Part shown: positions 26,354-35,777 of the stretch, piece by piece | Layout of the letters: the number at the start of each line of letters is the position of its first letter | Position numbering within the stretch: the stretch's first letter is position 1 | Source: Planctomycetaceae bacterium | GTDB lineage: Bacteria; Planctomycetota; Planctomycetia; Pirellulales; Pirellulaceae | Direction of reading: 5' to 3' | Assembly: GCA_002724245.1 (NCBI GenBank) | Contig: PBOG01000071.1 | Span: 4,338-53,166 of the forward strand | DNA: 48,829 nucleotides | The notes under the pieces: model-generated | Database searches by the model: none | Seen by the model: the letters and a program-made list of their open reading frames with translations, nothing else | What the model was told of the DNA's origin: nothing | Translations under genes and position numbers: made by a program

Positions 26354-27661
26354 TTATGGCTGAGCATCCTTGGGCGTCGGAGCGGGTGCCGGTGGGGCAG
26401 GAGGCCGCTCGGTTTGACCAATGGACTGCGGGAATTCCAGCCCGATCGTGTCTGTCTTCCGCTCGCTGGCTTCCTCTTTTCCAGGATTTTTTTCAGGTCG
26501 ATCCCGAACAGGTGCTCCAGCACTACCTGACTTTGTCACGTCATTATTGGCTGCCTCGTCATTATTCGCTGCCTCGCCACTGTCTGATTTTGCTGTATCT
26601 CCATCTGACGGTGGAGCCGGGGCAGAGGTAAATTGACTGGTTGCCGGCAGATCTGCCAGCAAGTGCTTTGCTTCTTCCAAGGCAGGATCCAGTTTGATCG
26701 CCTGCTGCAGCTGCGCACGTGCCTGCGAGTAGGCTTTTCGTTCCCGCAACAAATAACCTGCGTTGTAGCGTGCCTTCGCTGGAGACAAGACAACCTCCAG
26801 TTGCGCTACCGCGTCATCAACGCGATCGACGTCGATCAGAACACGGGCCAGGTTATTGCGGTACCTTGGATTTTCGGGCTCCAGCTTGACTGCCATTGCC
26901 AGCATCGTAAGCGCCGCATCAATCCGCCCCCGCTCCGCGTAAAACAACCCCAAATCGTGCGCGGGAAGAACCTCGTCCGTAGCCGCCTGGATGGCAAGCT
27001 GGTAGCTCTTTTCAGCCGATTCGTATTCGCCCAGACGAGCGAGCAAGCGAGCCTGTTTGACCAGCATCACGCCGTCATTTGGATCGGCTTTCAGCCCTCT
27101 TTCGTACTGCGCCAGCGCCCCGGAGAAGTCCCCTCGTTTTTCCAGCACTTCGGCAGCTTTCTCGTAGACGTTCGCATCGATTTTCTTCGGCACATTTGTC
27201 AGGCTGGTAGGGTCTCCCTGTGCCCCATTGTCTGATTCGCTACGAAATACGCTGGAAATGGCAGTGCCAGCTTTCCGAAAAGCTGCTGTAAAACGATTTT
27301 CCTGATCCCGCTCCGTCACAACAGCACGAGGCGCGTCCGCGGCCACCACTTTCGCTACTGGCTGCTCTCCAGTCGTCGATCCGGCGACGGCAGGTTGACG
27401 CCCCTCCAAATCCACCACTTTTGCAGCCGCCTGCTCGCCAACATCCGACTGGGCCACGGAATTTTGACGCGTTGCTGCATTCACCACTTTTGCCGGTGAC
27501 TGCTCTTCAGCCGTCACCGTGGATTTTGCCTCAGATTTCACGACCGGTGCCGGAGTCTTGGTTTTGGAGAACGGATTCCAGGATTGGACCGTGGCACATC
27601 CCAGCGTGGTCACAAACACAGTCACCAGCAGGATAGACGGCAAGATTGTGCGGTTTTTCAT
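26354..27661 (-). CDS. TPR lipoprotein with 23-residue tandem repeats
   Basis: The 435-residue protein has a lipoprotein-like signal (LLVTVFVTTLGC, Cys22). A low-complexity N-terminal part holds three 23-residue repeats (residues about 53-75, 76-98, 99-121) of the pattern EQxxAKVVxxxxRQxxVAxSxxG. Tetratricopeptide repeats follow from about 165 to 325, with typical 34-residue units such as GDFSGALAQYERGLKADPND and LGEYESAEKSYQLAIQAATD. The tail is rich in Ser, Asn, Glu and Pro and contains EAANND twice. TPRs mediate protein contacts; membrane anchoring on the periplasmic side is inferred from the signal. The DNA at 26540-26575 is an 18-bp tandem duplication that encodes the doubled EAANND. Confidence 0.8.
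   Translation of the reverse strand: MKNRTILPSILLVTVFVTTLGCATVQSWNPFSKTKTPAPVVKSEAKSTVTAEEQSPAKVVNAATRQNSVAQSDVGEQAAAKVVDLEGRQPAVAGSTTGEQPVAKVVAADAPRAVVTERDQENRFTAAFRKAGTAISSVFRSESDNGAQGDPTSLTNVPKKIDANVYEKAAEVLEKRGDFSGALAQYERGLKADPNDGVMLVKQARLLARLGEYESAEKSYQLAIQAATDEVLPAHDLGLFYAERGRIDAALTMLAMAVKLEPENPRYRNNLARVLIDVDRVDDAVAQLEVVLSPAKARYNAGYLLRERKAYSQARAQLQQAIKLDPALEEAKHLLADLPATSQFTSAPAPPSDGDTAKSDSGEAANNDEAANNDVTKSGSAGAPVRDRPEKNPGKEEASERKTDTIGLEFPQSIGQTERPPAPPAPAPTPKDAQP
26540..26575. repeat. 18-bp in-frame tandem duplication in the TPR gene
   Basis: GTCATTATTGGCTGCCTC (26540-26557) and GTCATTATTCGCTGCCTC (26558-26575) differ by one base. They encode two EAANND hexapeptides near the C-terminus. 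Confidence 0.85.
27299..27505. repeat. Three 69-bp coding repeats in the TPR gene
   Basis: Three consecutive 69-base units (27505-27437, 27436-27368, 27367-27299 on the minus strand) encode 23-residue copies with the shared core EQxxAKVV. Spacing is exact; the third copy diverges after its AKVV. Confidence 0.75.
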
Positions 27662-27817
27662 TTACTTTTCCCCCACAGCCGGGGCTCAACAGATCCGTCG
27701 GTTTCAGCGCCACACCATCGGTGTAATCGCTACAGCTTCACTGTAGTCATCGTCGAACCTGACCACAGTTCTTCAGCCGAATTGCACCGAGGCGAGTGCT
27801 TCTCAGCAGGTGATCCG

Positions 27818-28318
27818 CTAGCCTTCTGGATACTGGCGGCAGTACTCATACAGAGCCATCGCTGTTGCAGACGCAACGTTGTAACTGTTTGGCAGGCCAA
27901 AGACGGGAATCTCTACAACATGGTCCAAGACATTCAAGATGGCCTCACTCAAACCCTCCCGCTCATTTCCGATGACTAGAACGGTGCGTTTGGGGAACTC
28001 AAAATCGTACAAGCTGACTGAATTCGACGCCTGCTCCAAGCCCACTATTTGATAACGCTCCGCCTTGAATCGCTTCAAGACAGGTACCAGCGAACGGCGT
28101 ACTTCAATCTCAACTTGCTCCAGACTGTCCCGTGCAATCTTGGGGTCAACCCGCGGATTTCCGCAAACCACAAGCCTCTGCAAACCGCAACACCCGGCAG
28201 TCCGGACGATTCGAGAAAGATTGACATTGCTCCGCAGCGGCGGGCACGCCAGCACTAGCTCTCGCGGATGCTGCAAGGGGCTCGAAGGTCGGTGACGTTG
28301 ATGGACGAATCGCGACAT
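27818..28318 (-). CDS. TrmH/SpoU family RNA 2'-O-methyltransferase
   Basis: This 166-residue protein consists of a single SPOUT domain with a deep trefoil knot that uses S-adenosylmethionine to methylate RNA ribose. The three family motifs are present: motif 1 as NLSRIVRTAGCCGL (about 33-46), motif 2 as RTVLVIGNEREGLS (about 111-124), and motif 3 as VEIPVFGLPNSYNVASATAM (about 134-153). The Arg of motif 1 is the catalytic residue in TrmH. The small size, without the RNA-binding N-terminal domain of RlmB, resembles tRNA methyltransferases of the TrmL/TrmH type. The actual RNA target is not deducible. The TPR lipoprotein gene lies 156 bases downstream. Confidence 0.88.
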   Translation of the reverse strand: MSRFVHQRHRPSSPLQHPRELVLACPPLRSNVNLSRIVRTAGCCGLQRLVVCGNPRVDPKIARDSLEQVEIEVRRSLVPVLKRFKAERYQIVGLEQASNSVSLYDFEFPKRTVLVIGNEREGLSEAILNVLDHVVEIPVFGLPNSYNVASATAMALYEYCRQYPEG

Positions 28319-28405
28319 CGTCGGAATAATGAAGGCTGTTGGGTCCCTGTATATTAAATTCTCACCCGGTTCGCGACCAGAGCCAAAGGACCACGAATCT
28401 CAATC

Positions 28406-29422
28406 ATGATCGACATCGACACACTACCAATGCGCGTCGGCCTGGGACAGTTTCAGGAAATTACGGACCAGCGACTGGCATACATCAAGCAATGTGGCTG
28501 CGATGATTTCCAGATGAACATCCCGGATCTGCCTGGTGAAGAACGCTGGGAATATGAGGACCTCGCTGGCCTTGTGGAACGTGCCTCAGCAGCGGAACTG
28601 CGCTTGATGTCCATCGAAAATGTCCCGCCACGATTCTACGACAAGATCATGCTTGGGCAGCACGGGCGTGAACAACAGCTCGACAATATGGTTTATACGA
28701 TTCAGAATCTTGGCAAAGCAGGGGTTCCCATACTGGGATATAACTTTATGCCTGGAGGAGTCTGGAGAACTGCCAACGATACTCCGGTACGCGGTGGCGC
28801 GCTCGCAACCTCATTTAACTACGAAAAAGCCAGCCATGTCCGGCCAGGGGACAGGACCAACTTCGGGATCTGGACCACAGTACAAATTGACCGGGAATAC
28901 AGCGAAGAAGAAATCTGGAACAACTACTGTTGGTACCTGGAACGCATACTGCCCGTGTGTGAGCAAGCCGGTGTAAGACTTGCATTACACCCAGACGACC
29001 CGCCTGTGCCATCCTTAGGAGGTGTCGGCCGGGTCTTTCGCAATTTCGAAAACTTCCAACGAGCCATGGATACATTTGACAGTCCAATGCACGGGCTCAA
29101 TTTCTGTCATGGATGCTGGTCGGAAATGCGAGCAGGCGAGGGAGTGCTGGACGCCATCCGCTTCTTCGGAGAGAAGGGGAAAATATTCTATGTCCACCTC
29201 CGCGATGTTCAGGGTCCAGTAGACGATTTTGTCGAATGCCATCTCGATGAAGGCAACTGTGATCCCGTGGCGACAGTTCGAACACTACACCAGATCGGCT
29301 TCCAGGGCTTCCTGTTGCCCGACCATGTTCCCCAGATGCAGGGCGACGGAATCTGGTGTGAACGAGGGCGTGCCTGGACCGTTGGCTACATCCAAGCGTT
29401 GATTGCAGCGGTCACTTCTTGA
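28406..29422 (+). CDS. Mannonate dehydratase family protein (UxuA-like)
   Basis: This is a TIM-barrel enzyme of the UxuA family, which dehydrates D-mannonate to 2-keto-3-deoxy-D-gluconate using Mn2+ or Fe2+. The metal ligands of the family can be placed: His195 in LALHPDDPP, Cys234 in NFCHGCWSEM, His264 in YVHLRDV and Asp306 in LLPDHVPQM. The 338-residue length is shorter than E. coli UxuA (394), lacking some insert helices, as in many non-enteric members. It opens a same-strand cluster with a sulfotransferase-like gene and a SelA/DgaE-like PLP gene, rather than the uxuB and uxaC genes of a standard glucuronate pathway, so its true substrate may differ. Confidence 0.8.
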   Translation: MIDIDTLPMRVGLGQFQEITDQRLAYIKQCGCDDFQMNIPDLPGEERWEYEDLAGLVERASAAELRLMSIENVPPRFYDKIMLGQHGREQQLDNMVYTIQNLGKAGVPILGYNFMPGGVWRTANDTPVRGGALATSFNYEKASHVRPGDRTNFGIWTTVQIDREYSEEEIWNNYCWYLERILPVCEQAGVRLALHPDDPPVPSLGGVGRVFRNFENFQRAMDTFDSPMHGLNFCHGCWSEMRAGEGVLDAIRFFGEKGKIFYVHLRDVQGPVDDFVECHLDEGNCDPVATVRTLHQIGFQGFLLPDHVPQMQGDGIWCERGRAWTVGYIQALIAAVTS

Positions 29423-29479
29423 TCAGTACACATGCCACGACCCGTTGGCGACTTTACCCTGCTGGACTATCCTGAATTC

Positions 29480-30214
29480 ATGAACAAAGCACTCCGGATT
29501 GCCATGTGGTCAGGCCCTCGTAACATTTCGTCGGCATTGATGCGTGCCTGGGAAAATCGGCCCGATACCGTGGTCTGCGATGAACCACTTTACGCACACT
29601 ATCTGCAAACGACCGGGTTTGACCATCCCGGTGCGGAGGAAGTCATCGCAAGCCAATCCACAGACTGGCGAGAAGTCGTTTCCTGGTTGACAGGCCCAAT
29701 TCCCGACCAGCGAACCGTCTTCTATCAGAAGCATATGTCCCACCACCTGCTGCCAGATATCGAACTCGATTGGCTCGAACACGTCGTCAGTTGCTTCCTG
29801 ATCCGCTCTCCTGAAGAGATGCTGACTTCCTTACTCGAAATCCTCCCCAACCCCAGCCTTCCAGACACCGGGCTTCCCCAGCAAGTTGAGATTTTTCACC
29901 ATGTGCAAAAACGTTTGGGTAGCGCCCCCCCGGTTCTAGACAGCCGAGACGTACTGGAAAATCCCGGAAAAATGTTGAGTGCCTTATGTAACCTGGTCCA
30001 AGTTCCATTTCTGGATAGCATGCTGCATTGGCCAGCGGGCCAGAGGGAAACGGATGGGGTATGGGCCAGACACTGGTATGGCAACGTGGAAAAATCCACC
30101 GGTTTCGGCGTTTACCGTCCTAAAGACAAAAAGGTCCCAGAACGCTTCCAGCCACTACTTGAAGCGTGCGAACCGCTGTACCAAGAACTCGCCGCACATC
30201 GGATCATCGTTTAG
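29480..30214 (+). CDS. Sulfotransferase-like P-loop protein
   Basis: The N-terminal motif LRIAMWSGPRNISSALMRAW contains the GPRNISS variant of the 5'-phosphosulfate-binding loop of PAPS-dependent sulfotransferases. A second conserved part, VVSCFLIRSPEEMLTSLLEI, corresponds to the 3'-phosphate-binding Arg/Ser region. Proteins with this exact start are usually annotated only as sulfotransferase family proteins and have no firm reaction. With the ATG at 29480 the domain begins at once (244 residues); an in-frame ATG at 29432, nine bases after the uxuA-like stop, would add 16 residues and make the two genes tightly coupled. It sits between a sugar-acid dehydratase and a PLP enzyme. Confidence 0.65.
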   Translation: MNKALRIAMWSGPRNISSALMRAWENRPDTVVCDEPLYAHYLQTTGFDHPGAEEVIASQSTDWREVVSWLTGPIPDQRTVFYQKHMSHHLLPDIELDWLEHVVSCFLIRSPEEMLTSLLEILPNPSLPDTGLPQQVEIFHHVQKRLGSAPPVLDSRDVLENPGKMLSALCNLVQVPFLDSMLHWPAGQRETDGVWARHWYGNVEKSTGFGVYRPKDKKVPERFQPLLEACEPLYQELAAHRIIV

Positions 30215-30279
30215 TCGCCTTGGTAAATACCACGCGAGCGTTTCGCCTGGCACGGATACAACGCGCCCTGGGTACACAT

Positions 30280-31398
30280 ATGGATTTACATCAACAATTT
30301 GACTTACGGCATGTCATTAACGCCTGCGGCAAAATGACCAAGTTGTGCGGCTCGATCGTATTGCCGGAGATCATCGATGTCGTCAACGAGTCGATGCGGC
30401 ATTTCTTCCTACTGGATGAGATCCAGCAAGCTGCCGGGAAACTGATCACTCAAGCTAGTGGCTCGGAATCCGGATGCGTCACAGCCTGCACTTCGGCGGG
30501 AATTACGCTGAGCGTCGCGGCGACGATGACCGGCAATAATCTGGCTCGAGTCCTGCAGCTCCCAGATACATCTGGGTTACCATGCCGCGTGTTGATCCAA
30601 AAAGGCCATTGTGTCAACTACGGAGCCCCAATCACACAATCAATCCGCCTGGCTGGCGCAGAGCCCGTTGAAGTTGGAAGTGTCAATAATTGCAGTCGTG
30701 ACGAATTGCTGCACCAACTACAACAGCCTGGCGTGGCAAGTATCGTAGCCGTTGAATCGCATCACACAGTGCGTCATGGCTGGGTCGCCCTCCCTGAAGT
30801 CATCGAGATGGCGCATGCAGTCAATGTTCCTGTCATCGTCGATGGCGCAGCACAGGATCAGAGGCTCCGTGAGTTAATCGCATATGGCAGCGATTTGGTA
30901 ATTACCAGTGCGCACAAGTACCTGTGCGCCACTACTGCGGGTATCGTGGCAGGGCGTCAGAATTTGATCGACGCCGTCTATCTGCAAAACCGCGGCATCG
31001 GGCGGGGAATGAAGGCTGGCAAAGAGTCTATTTTCGGTGCGATGGCCGCTTTGCAGTTTCGGCTTCAACAGGACATGGCAGCCTGGACAAATGAACAAGA
31101 TCGCAAAGTACAGCTGATCTTGAACCGCCTGACGGATACTCCAGGTCTCGAACTGGCGGTCGACAGTGACCCCAATGGTTGTCCTTTTTCGCGGGTTCGC
31201 TTGACTCCACACCCAACAACATCCGGACATTCAGCCAGTTCACTAGCAGACACCCTAGCAAACGGTAGTCCGACCATCGTTGTCCGGGCACATCACCTGG
31301 AAGAAGGTTACTTCCACCTGGATGCTATTGAAATGACGGATGACGAAATCGAACTCGTCTGCGAGAGAATTCAATCCGCAATAACCAAGGACAAGTAA
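30280..31398 (+). CDS. SelA/DgaE-like PLP-dependent enzyme
   Basis: The 372-residue protein belongs to the fold-type I family that includes selenocysteine synthase SelA and D-glucosaminate-6-phosphate ammonia-lyase DgaE. Family landmarks are VINACGKMTKLCGS, VESHHTVRHGWVALPEVIEM, VPVIVDGAAQDQ with the PLP-contacting Asp, and DLVITSAHKYLCATTAGIV with the presumed PLP lysine Lys213. A GIGRGMKAGKESIFG stretch near residue 245 matches the DgaE side of the family. SelA proper is longer, with an N-terminal domain, so a sugar-acid ammonia-lyase is likelier than selenocysteine synthesis. ATG 30280 is chosen because the 38 codons before it overlap the previous gene. Confidence 0.7.
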   Translation: MDLHQQFDLRHVINACGKMTKLCGSIVLPEIIDVVNESMRHFFLLDEIQQAAGKLITQASGSESGCVTACTSAGITLSVAATMTGNNLARVLQLPDTSGLPCRVLIQKGHCVNYGAPITQSIRLAGAEPVEVGSVNNCSRDELLHQLQQPGVASIVAVESHHTVRHGWVALPEVIEMAHAVNVPVIVDGAAQDQRLRELIAYGSDLVITSAHKYLCATTAGIVAGRQNLIDAVYLQNRGIGRGMKAGKESIFGAMAALQFRLQQDMAAWTNEQDRKVQLILNRLTDTPGLELAVDSDPNGCPFSRVRLTPHPTTSGHSASSLADTLANGSPTIVVRAHHLEEGYFHLDAIEMTDDEIELVCERIQSAITKDK

Positions 31399-31563
31399 AA
31401 ACCGCCCAATCCCTGCCTTTGCGTCGTCCGACACAAAAATGCAACGGCCGTCACCCCCGAAAATGTGGAACATTCCTGTTCACATCGCCGCACACATCTC
31501 CGGCGGTGCTGAACCGAGACGATCTCAATACGTGTTGACTCCACGATTCAATGGACACTACCG

Positions 31564-34116
31564 ATGGACTCGATCGCTCTGCAGCTCGACGGCATGAAAT
31601 GCGGTGGGTGCATCGACCATGTGAAACGTGCCATGAACTCCACGCCTGGAGTTCATGAAGTTTCAGTGCAACTGAATCCACAACGGGCAGTGGTAACATT
31701 CGATCGCAATTTGGCAACTCCCGAACAATTGTGCCAGGCGATTGTAGCCGGCGGCTTCCAGGTTTTGGACTGGGAAGAAGAACGCACCACGCCGACACTT
31801 CCACCGTCGGCGGTGGACGCGATATCCACAAAGGCAGCGTCACCCGGAAACGGGTCTGCCCAACGGCCAACAGCTCCAAATTCGCAGCTGCCAGATGCTA
31901 TGCACACAGCCCCCAAACAACTGGGGACAAGTGATCGCGTAACCACCGTCCCTTCCGCGCGTTCGTATTGGCAGATTGCGGGGATGCATTGCTCGAGTTG
32001 CGTCGCGCAAGTGGAACGCGCCATGGGCAGGGTACCCGGGGTCTCTGACATACGTGTAAATCTGGCCACGCAGCGGGCGTCTGCCCGCATCCCCCAAGAC
32101 TGCGACGACACAACCATAGCCAACGCGATTTCGAGCGTTGGCTATAAAGCAACGGTACTCGCAGCCGGTGCATCTGGTCTCGGAAATAACACAGCAAATG
32201 TTCGCCGAGAGGTTCATTCCTGGCGAAACCGAGCTAGTTTCGCCTGCCTGGGACTCGGATTGCTACTCGGCTGTACACGCCTGCTCCAACCCGGACAACA
32301 GACCGGCTGGATCCTGGCGCTAATTGCCACAGCACTACTCGGGTACGTCGGCGCCCCATTTTACGTCAACGCGATCAGACGTCTCACATTTGGGTCGGCA
32401 AACATGGATTCGCTGGTAGCTCTGGCAACCGCCGCGGCCTATCTTGCCGGACTGTATGGCATTACCTATGGGTCTTCCACTATGACTTTCACGGACGTGG
32501 GAATGATACTGGCATTCCTGTCTACGGGACGATATCTCGAATCCAAAGCCAAGGATCGAGCAACACGTTCGCTTTACGGATTGTTGGAGCTCGCGCCAAG
32601 CGATTGTCTGGTGGGGCAGGGAACTGAATGGACCAGAACAGCTACCTTCGAAGTGCCGACAGGCACCCAAATTCTGATCCGCCCTGGAGACCGTATTCCA
32701 CTGGATGCCGAGGTAATCGAGGGGAGCAGTCAGGTCGACGAAGCGTGGCTTACCGGCGAATCCATCCCGCGTGACAAGGCACCTGGAGATCGTCTGTTGG
32801 CCGGTACCGTGAATACGTTCGGTTCAATGCAGGCGCGAGTTGTCCACACTGCCGATGAAACAACCTTGGCAAAAGTGATCAGCCTCGTTCAAAACGCGAT
32901 CGAATCCAAAACAGACGTGCAACGTCTGGCAGACCGGGTAGTAGCCTGGTTCGTTCCGTTTGTGTTGATAGCCGCCGCCATTACTCTGGTGTGCTGGATC
33001 GCTCTGGTTAATCAACCGACTGCCGCCCTGCAACACGCTGTCGCGGTTCTGATTGTAGCTTGCCCTTGTGCCTTGGGTCTGGCGACTCCGACTGCCGTAC
33101 TCGTCGGCAGTGCTATGGGGGCGGAACGCGGCATTCTCATCAAGAACGCCACTGCCCTGGAAACCGCTGGTGCACTTTCCAGTGTCGTTTTTGACAAAAC
33201 CGGCACTTTGACTTCCGGTAAACCCCGAGTGGCCCAAATTGAACCCGCCCCTGGGATTACCGAAGAACAACTCCTGTCGCTTTCCTGCGCCGTCCAACAA
33301 CTAACCAATCACCCAGTCGCAAGTGCGATTGTCGCTCATTCACCCACAGTTAAATCACAACTCCGCGCTACGGACTTGCAGCTGCATCCTGGGCAGGGGA
33401 TCTCGGCGAAGTGTGAAAATAGCGTGGCATTCATGGGAAATGAAAAGCTCTTCCGCCAGCACAAGATATCAATTCCCGACGCATTCCTTCAACGCGCCAC
33501 AGAATTGTGCCAGCAAGCACAGCTTGTGGTCTTCGTCGCGTGGCAAGACCGCTTCTGGGGACTGATTGGTCTGGAAGATCAGATTCGCGACGCTGCCGCG
33601 GACGTCGTCGGACGACTTCGCCAGCGCGGCCTGAAAGTCATCATGGTGACGGGAGACAACTCCAATACAGCGAACACCATCGGAAACAAGCTAGGCATTG
33701 ACGAAATCGTTTCCGAGGTGTTACCTGCTGACAAACAACAAGTGATTGAAAACATGCAGGCCGCAGGTCACGTGGTTGCCATGGTCGGTGATGGCATCAA
33801 CGATGCCCCTGCATTAGCAACAGCCGACCTCGGAGTCGCAGTGGGCAGCGGAGCCGATGTTTCCATTGAAGCTGCGGATATTGTCTTGACACGAGACCGA
33901 TTAGCCGACGTCGACCGAGCAATCCATCTTTCACGGGCAACACTTCGTACGATACGTCAAAATCTGGTATGGGCCTTTGTTTACAACGCGACACTGTTAC
34001 CGATCGCGGCTGGACTGATACCGGGTATTTCCTTGCAACCTGCGTGGGCTGCGGCAGCCATGGCGTGCAGTAGCATCTCTGTCGTCACCAATAGCCTGAT
34101 GCTGCGGTGGCGTTAA
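31564..34116 (+). CDS. copA: Copper-exporting P1B-type ATPase with two HMA domains
   Basis: This 850-residue pump moves Cu+ out of the cytoplasm. The first HMA domain has GMKCGGC (Cys13, Cys16), and the second has GMHCSSC (Cys143, Cys146). A 70-residue Pro/Thr/Ser-rich linker joins them. The actuator motif TGES starts at 397 and the metal-site CPC lies at 500-502 in the ion-channel helix. The phosphorylation site DKTGT begins at Asp544, an HP motif (TNHPVAS) follows near residue 580, and GDGIND begins at 742. CPC plus two CxxC domains is the Cu+ pattern of the P1B-1 group. Regulation is not visible; no CueR- or CsoR-like gene is adjacent. Confidence 0.93.
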   Translation: MDSIALQLDGMKCGGCIDHVKRAMNSTPGVHEVSVQLNPQRAVVTFDRNLATPEQLCQAIVAGGFQVLDWEEERTTPTLPPSAVDAISTKAASPGNGSAQRPTAPNSQLPDAMHTAPKQLGTSDRVTTVPSARSYWQIAGMHCSSCVAQVERAMGRVPGVSDIRVNLATQRASARIPQDCDDTTIANAISSVGYKATVLAAGASGLGNNTANVRREVHSWRNRASFACLGLGLLLGCTRLLQPGQQTGWILALIATALLGYVGAPFYVNAIRRLTFGSANMDSLVALATAAAYLAGLYGITYGSSTMTFTDVGMILAFLSTGRYLESKAKDRATRSLYGLLELAPSDCLVGQGTEWTRTATFEVPTGTQILIRPGDRIPLDAEVIEGSSQVDEAWLTGESIPRDKAPGDRLLAGTVNTFGSMQARVVHTADETTLAKVISLVQNAIESKTDVQRLADRVVAWFVPFVLIAAAITLVCWIALVNQPTAALQHAVAVLIVACPCALGLATPTAVLVGSAMGAERGILIKNATALETAGALSSVVFDKTGTLTSGKPRVAQIEPAPGITEEQLLSLSCAVQQLTNHPVASAIVAHSPTVKSQLRATDLQLHPGQGISAKCENSVAFMGNEKLFRQHKISIPDAFLQRATELCQQAQLVVFVAWQDRFWGLIGLEDQIRDAAADVVGRLRQRGLKVIMVTGDNSNTANTIGNKLGIDEIVSEVLPADKQQVIENMQAAGHVVAMVGDGINDAPALATADLGVAVGSGADVSIEAADIVLTRDRLADVDRAIHLSRATLRTIRQNLVWAFVYNATLLPIAAGLIPGISLQPAWAAAAMACSSISVVTNSLMLRWR

Positions 34117-34169
34117 ACAGGTTTTCCGGGCAGCTTCCTCAGCGGATTCAGCTGTAGCTTGCCAGGTTC

Positions 34170-35759
34170 TTATTGACCAATACTGGATTGAGAAGACTCA
34201 GTACTGTCGGCGCGCCGTTGAAATACCAGCATCGTCTTCAGACGAACTTCCTCGCGAAAGCCGTTCTGATTCAAGGCGGTGACAGCGTCCTCGATCTGCT
34301 CCGCTCCCCAGATCGACAAATCCGTCTCATCCAAACCAGCGGTCATTAACACTACCCAGCCAAAAGTAGCCCACGAAAGTTCCTCAAGCGACCTGGTACG
34401 AAATCCATAACCGCGGTGCCGCGATGATCGTGTACCGGTCAAGTAGTGAATGGATCGGTGCCGTGGCGGCAATACAAGCAGGGAGCTTCCGTGCGGTACG
34501 ATTTGACGAATCTGTTCAAGGTCTCTGGTGATGTCTGGCTGTCGATGCCAAAGTGCCCGGTAGGTAACCTGGCGATCGGGAATCACTCGCCAAATCGCTA
34601 ACGTGCCCGGCCGCCAGGAGCCAACCAGTAAGGGTACGGCGGCCAACACCAACCCCATCAACCATTGACGCCGCTTTCCATAACTCGCCCAGTGTGGCAA
34701 CAGCACCTGTGATGTCACTGCAACCGAAGCAATGACCAGACAGGGAACCGCCAGTAGTGCGTAGTGCCCATACGGTCGGGTTCGAAATTGCCACAACGTC
34801 GCCATGATAGCAATGGCGCAAAACCCTACTACTTCGCGCCAGGGCTGCTCCACACCATCTAGGTTCTGCGATCTGGAACGCCACGCCAACGCTCCGAGAC
34901 ACAGGAACAGAGCAAGTGTCGCTGACTCATCGGTCCGGGCAATCGTGTACAGATTTCCAATCAAATCACCACGAGTTGCATAGCTACCAACGTGAGCCAA
35001 ACCGATTTGCAGCGGCTCCCAACCTTGTCCTTCGGCACGCAACGCGACCCCAAACATGACACTCGCAGTCAACGGCAAAAGCAGTAGCACGCGCCAGTCC
35101 GGTACACCCGTCAAAAACGTCCACTTCCCGGAGCAAGGATTCCGATGCCGCAAGGCCGCGGGCAGCAACAACCACACGGTACCCAAGGCTAACAAACCAG
35201 CTTGCTGACGCACGTACACGGTCAATCCCAAAGCCACTCCCAGTCCGACAGCACGCAACACACCTCGGGCGCCAACCAGAGCCCGTCCACCCCAACAGAG
35301 TAGTCCGAACAAAAAGGGAACGGTCGCAATCGGCTCAGCAATCCCCTCCAGTCCCTGGAACCGCGAACAAAGTACCCAATACCAGATCACCCCGAAGACA
35401 GCAGCTGAACGCGACTGGATAAGTCGCATCAAGACACTACCCACCAGCAAGCCATTAAGAATCAAGACTGCCAGATAGACGGACTGCAGATGCGCCAAGT
35501 CGAACCCAACGATGCGCATTGCTGTTCGCCAGAACGCGTACACACCTGGAAAGTACTGGTAACACTGCAGCGACACACTCGCAGGAGCATCCACCATGTC
35601 TCGGGAGTAACAGAGATAAAAAAAGAAGTCGGGACCGCCCAACGAGTCTCTCGAGAGCCAGAGGAACCCCAGGCTCGCGCCGACAAACAGCAACGCGATC
35701 GCGGTCGCGAAGGTGTCAGCCCCCCATCGAATCAAGTCAGGAGATTTCGCGTTCTTCAA
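34170..35759 (-). CDS. Polytopic GT-C-like membrane protein (PMT/GT39 type)
   Basis: The 529-residue protein has about ten hydrophobic segments in its first 390 residues and a soluble C-terminal part. The first periplasmic loop (GGPDFFFYLCYSRDMVD) carries acidic residues at the place where GT-C glycosyltransferases bind metal and lipid-phosphate sugar. FPGVYAFWRTAMRI and VYVRQQAGLLALGTVWLLLP further fit the dolichyl/undecaprenyl-phosphate mannosyltransferase group. I did not find a safe family-defining motif, so this assignment is by topology. The start is the TTG at 35759, since the frame upstream is closed by a stop and no ATG fits. It follows the LRR gene after 18 bases and is probably co-transcribed. 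Confidence 0.55.
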   Translation of the reverse strand: MKNAKSPDLIRWGADTFATAIALLFVGASLGFLWLSRDSLGGPDFFFYLCYSRDMVDAPASVSLQCYQYFPGVYAFWRTAMRIVGFDLAHLQSVYLAVLILNGLLVGSVLMRLIQSRSAAVFGVIWYWVLCSRFQGLEGIAEPIATVPFLFGLLCWGGRALVGARGVLRAVGLGVALGLTVYVRQQAGLLALGTVWLLLPAALRHRNPCSGKWTFLTGVPDWRVLLLLPLTASVMFGVALRAEGQGWEPLQIGLAHVGSYATRGDLIGNLYTIARTDESATLALFLCLGALAWRSRSQNLDGVEQPWREVVGFCAIAIMATLWQFRTRPYGHYALLAVPCLVIASVAVTSQVLLPHWASYGKRRQWLMGLVLAAVPLLVGSWRPGTLAIWRVIPDRQVTYRALWHRQPDITRDLEQIRQIVPHGSSLLVLPPRHRSIHYLTGTRSSRHRGYGFRTRSLEELSWATFGWVVLMTAGLDETDLSIWGAEQIEDAVTALNQNGFREEVRLKTMLVFQRRADSTESSQSSIGQ

Positions 35760-35777
35760 CGTCCCACTCGCTGGCCA

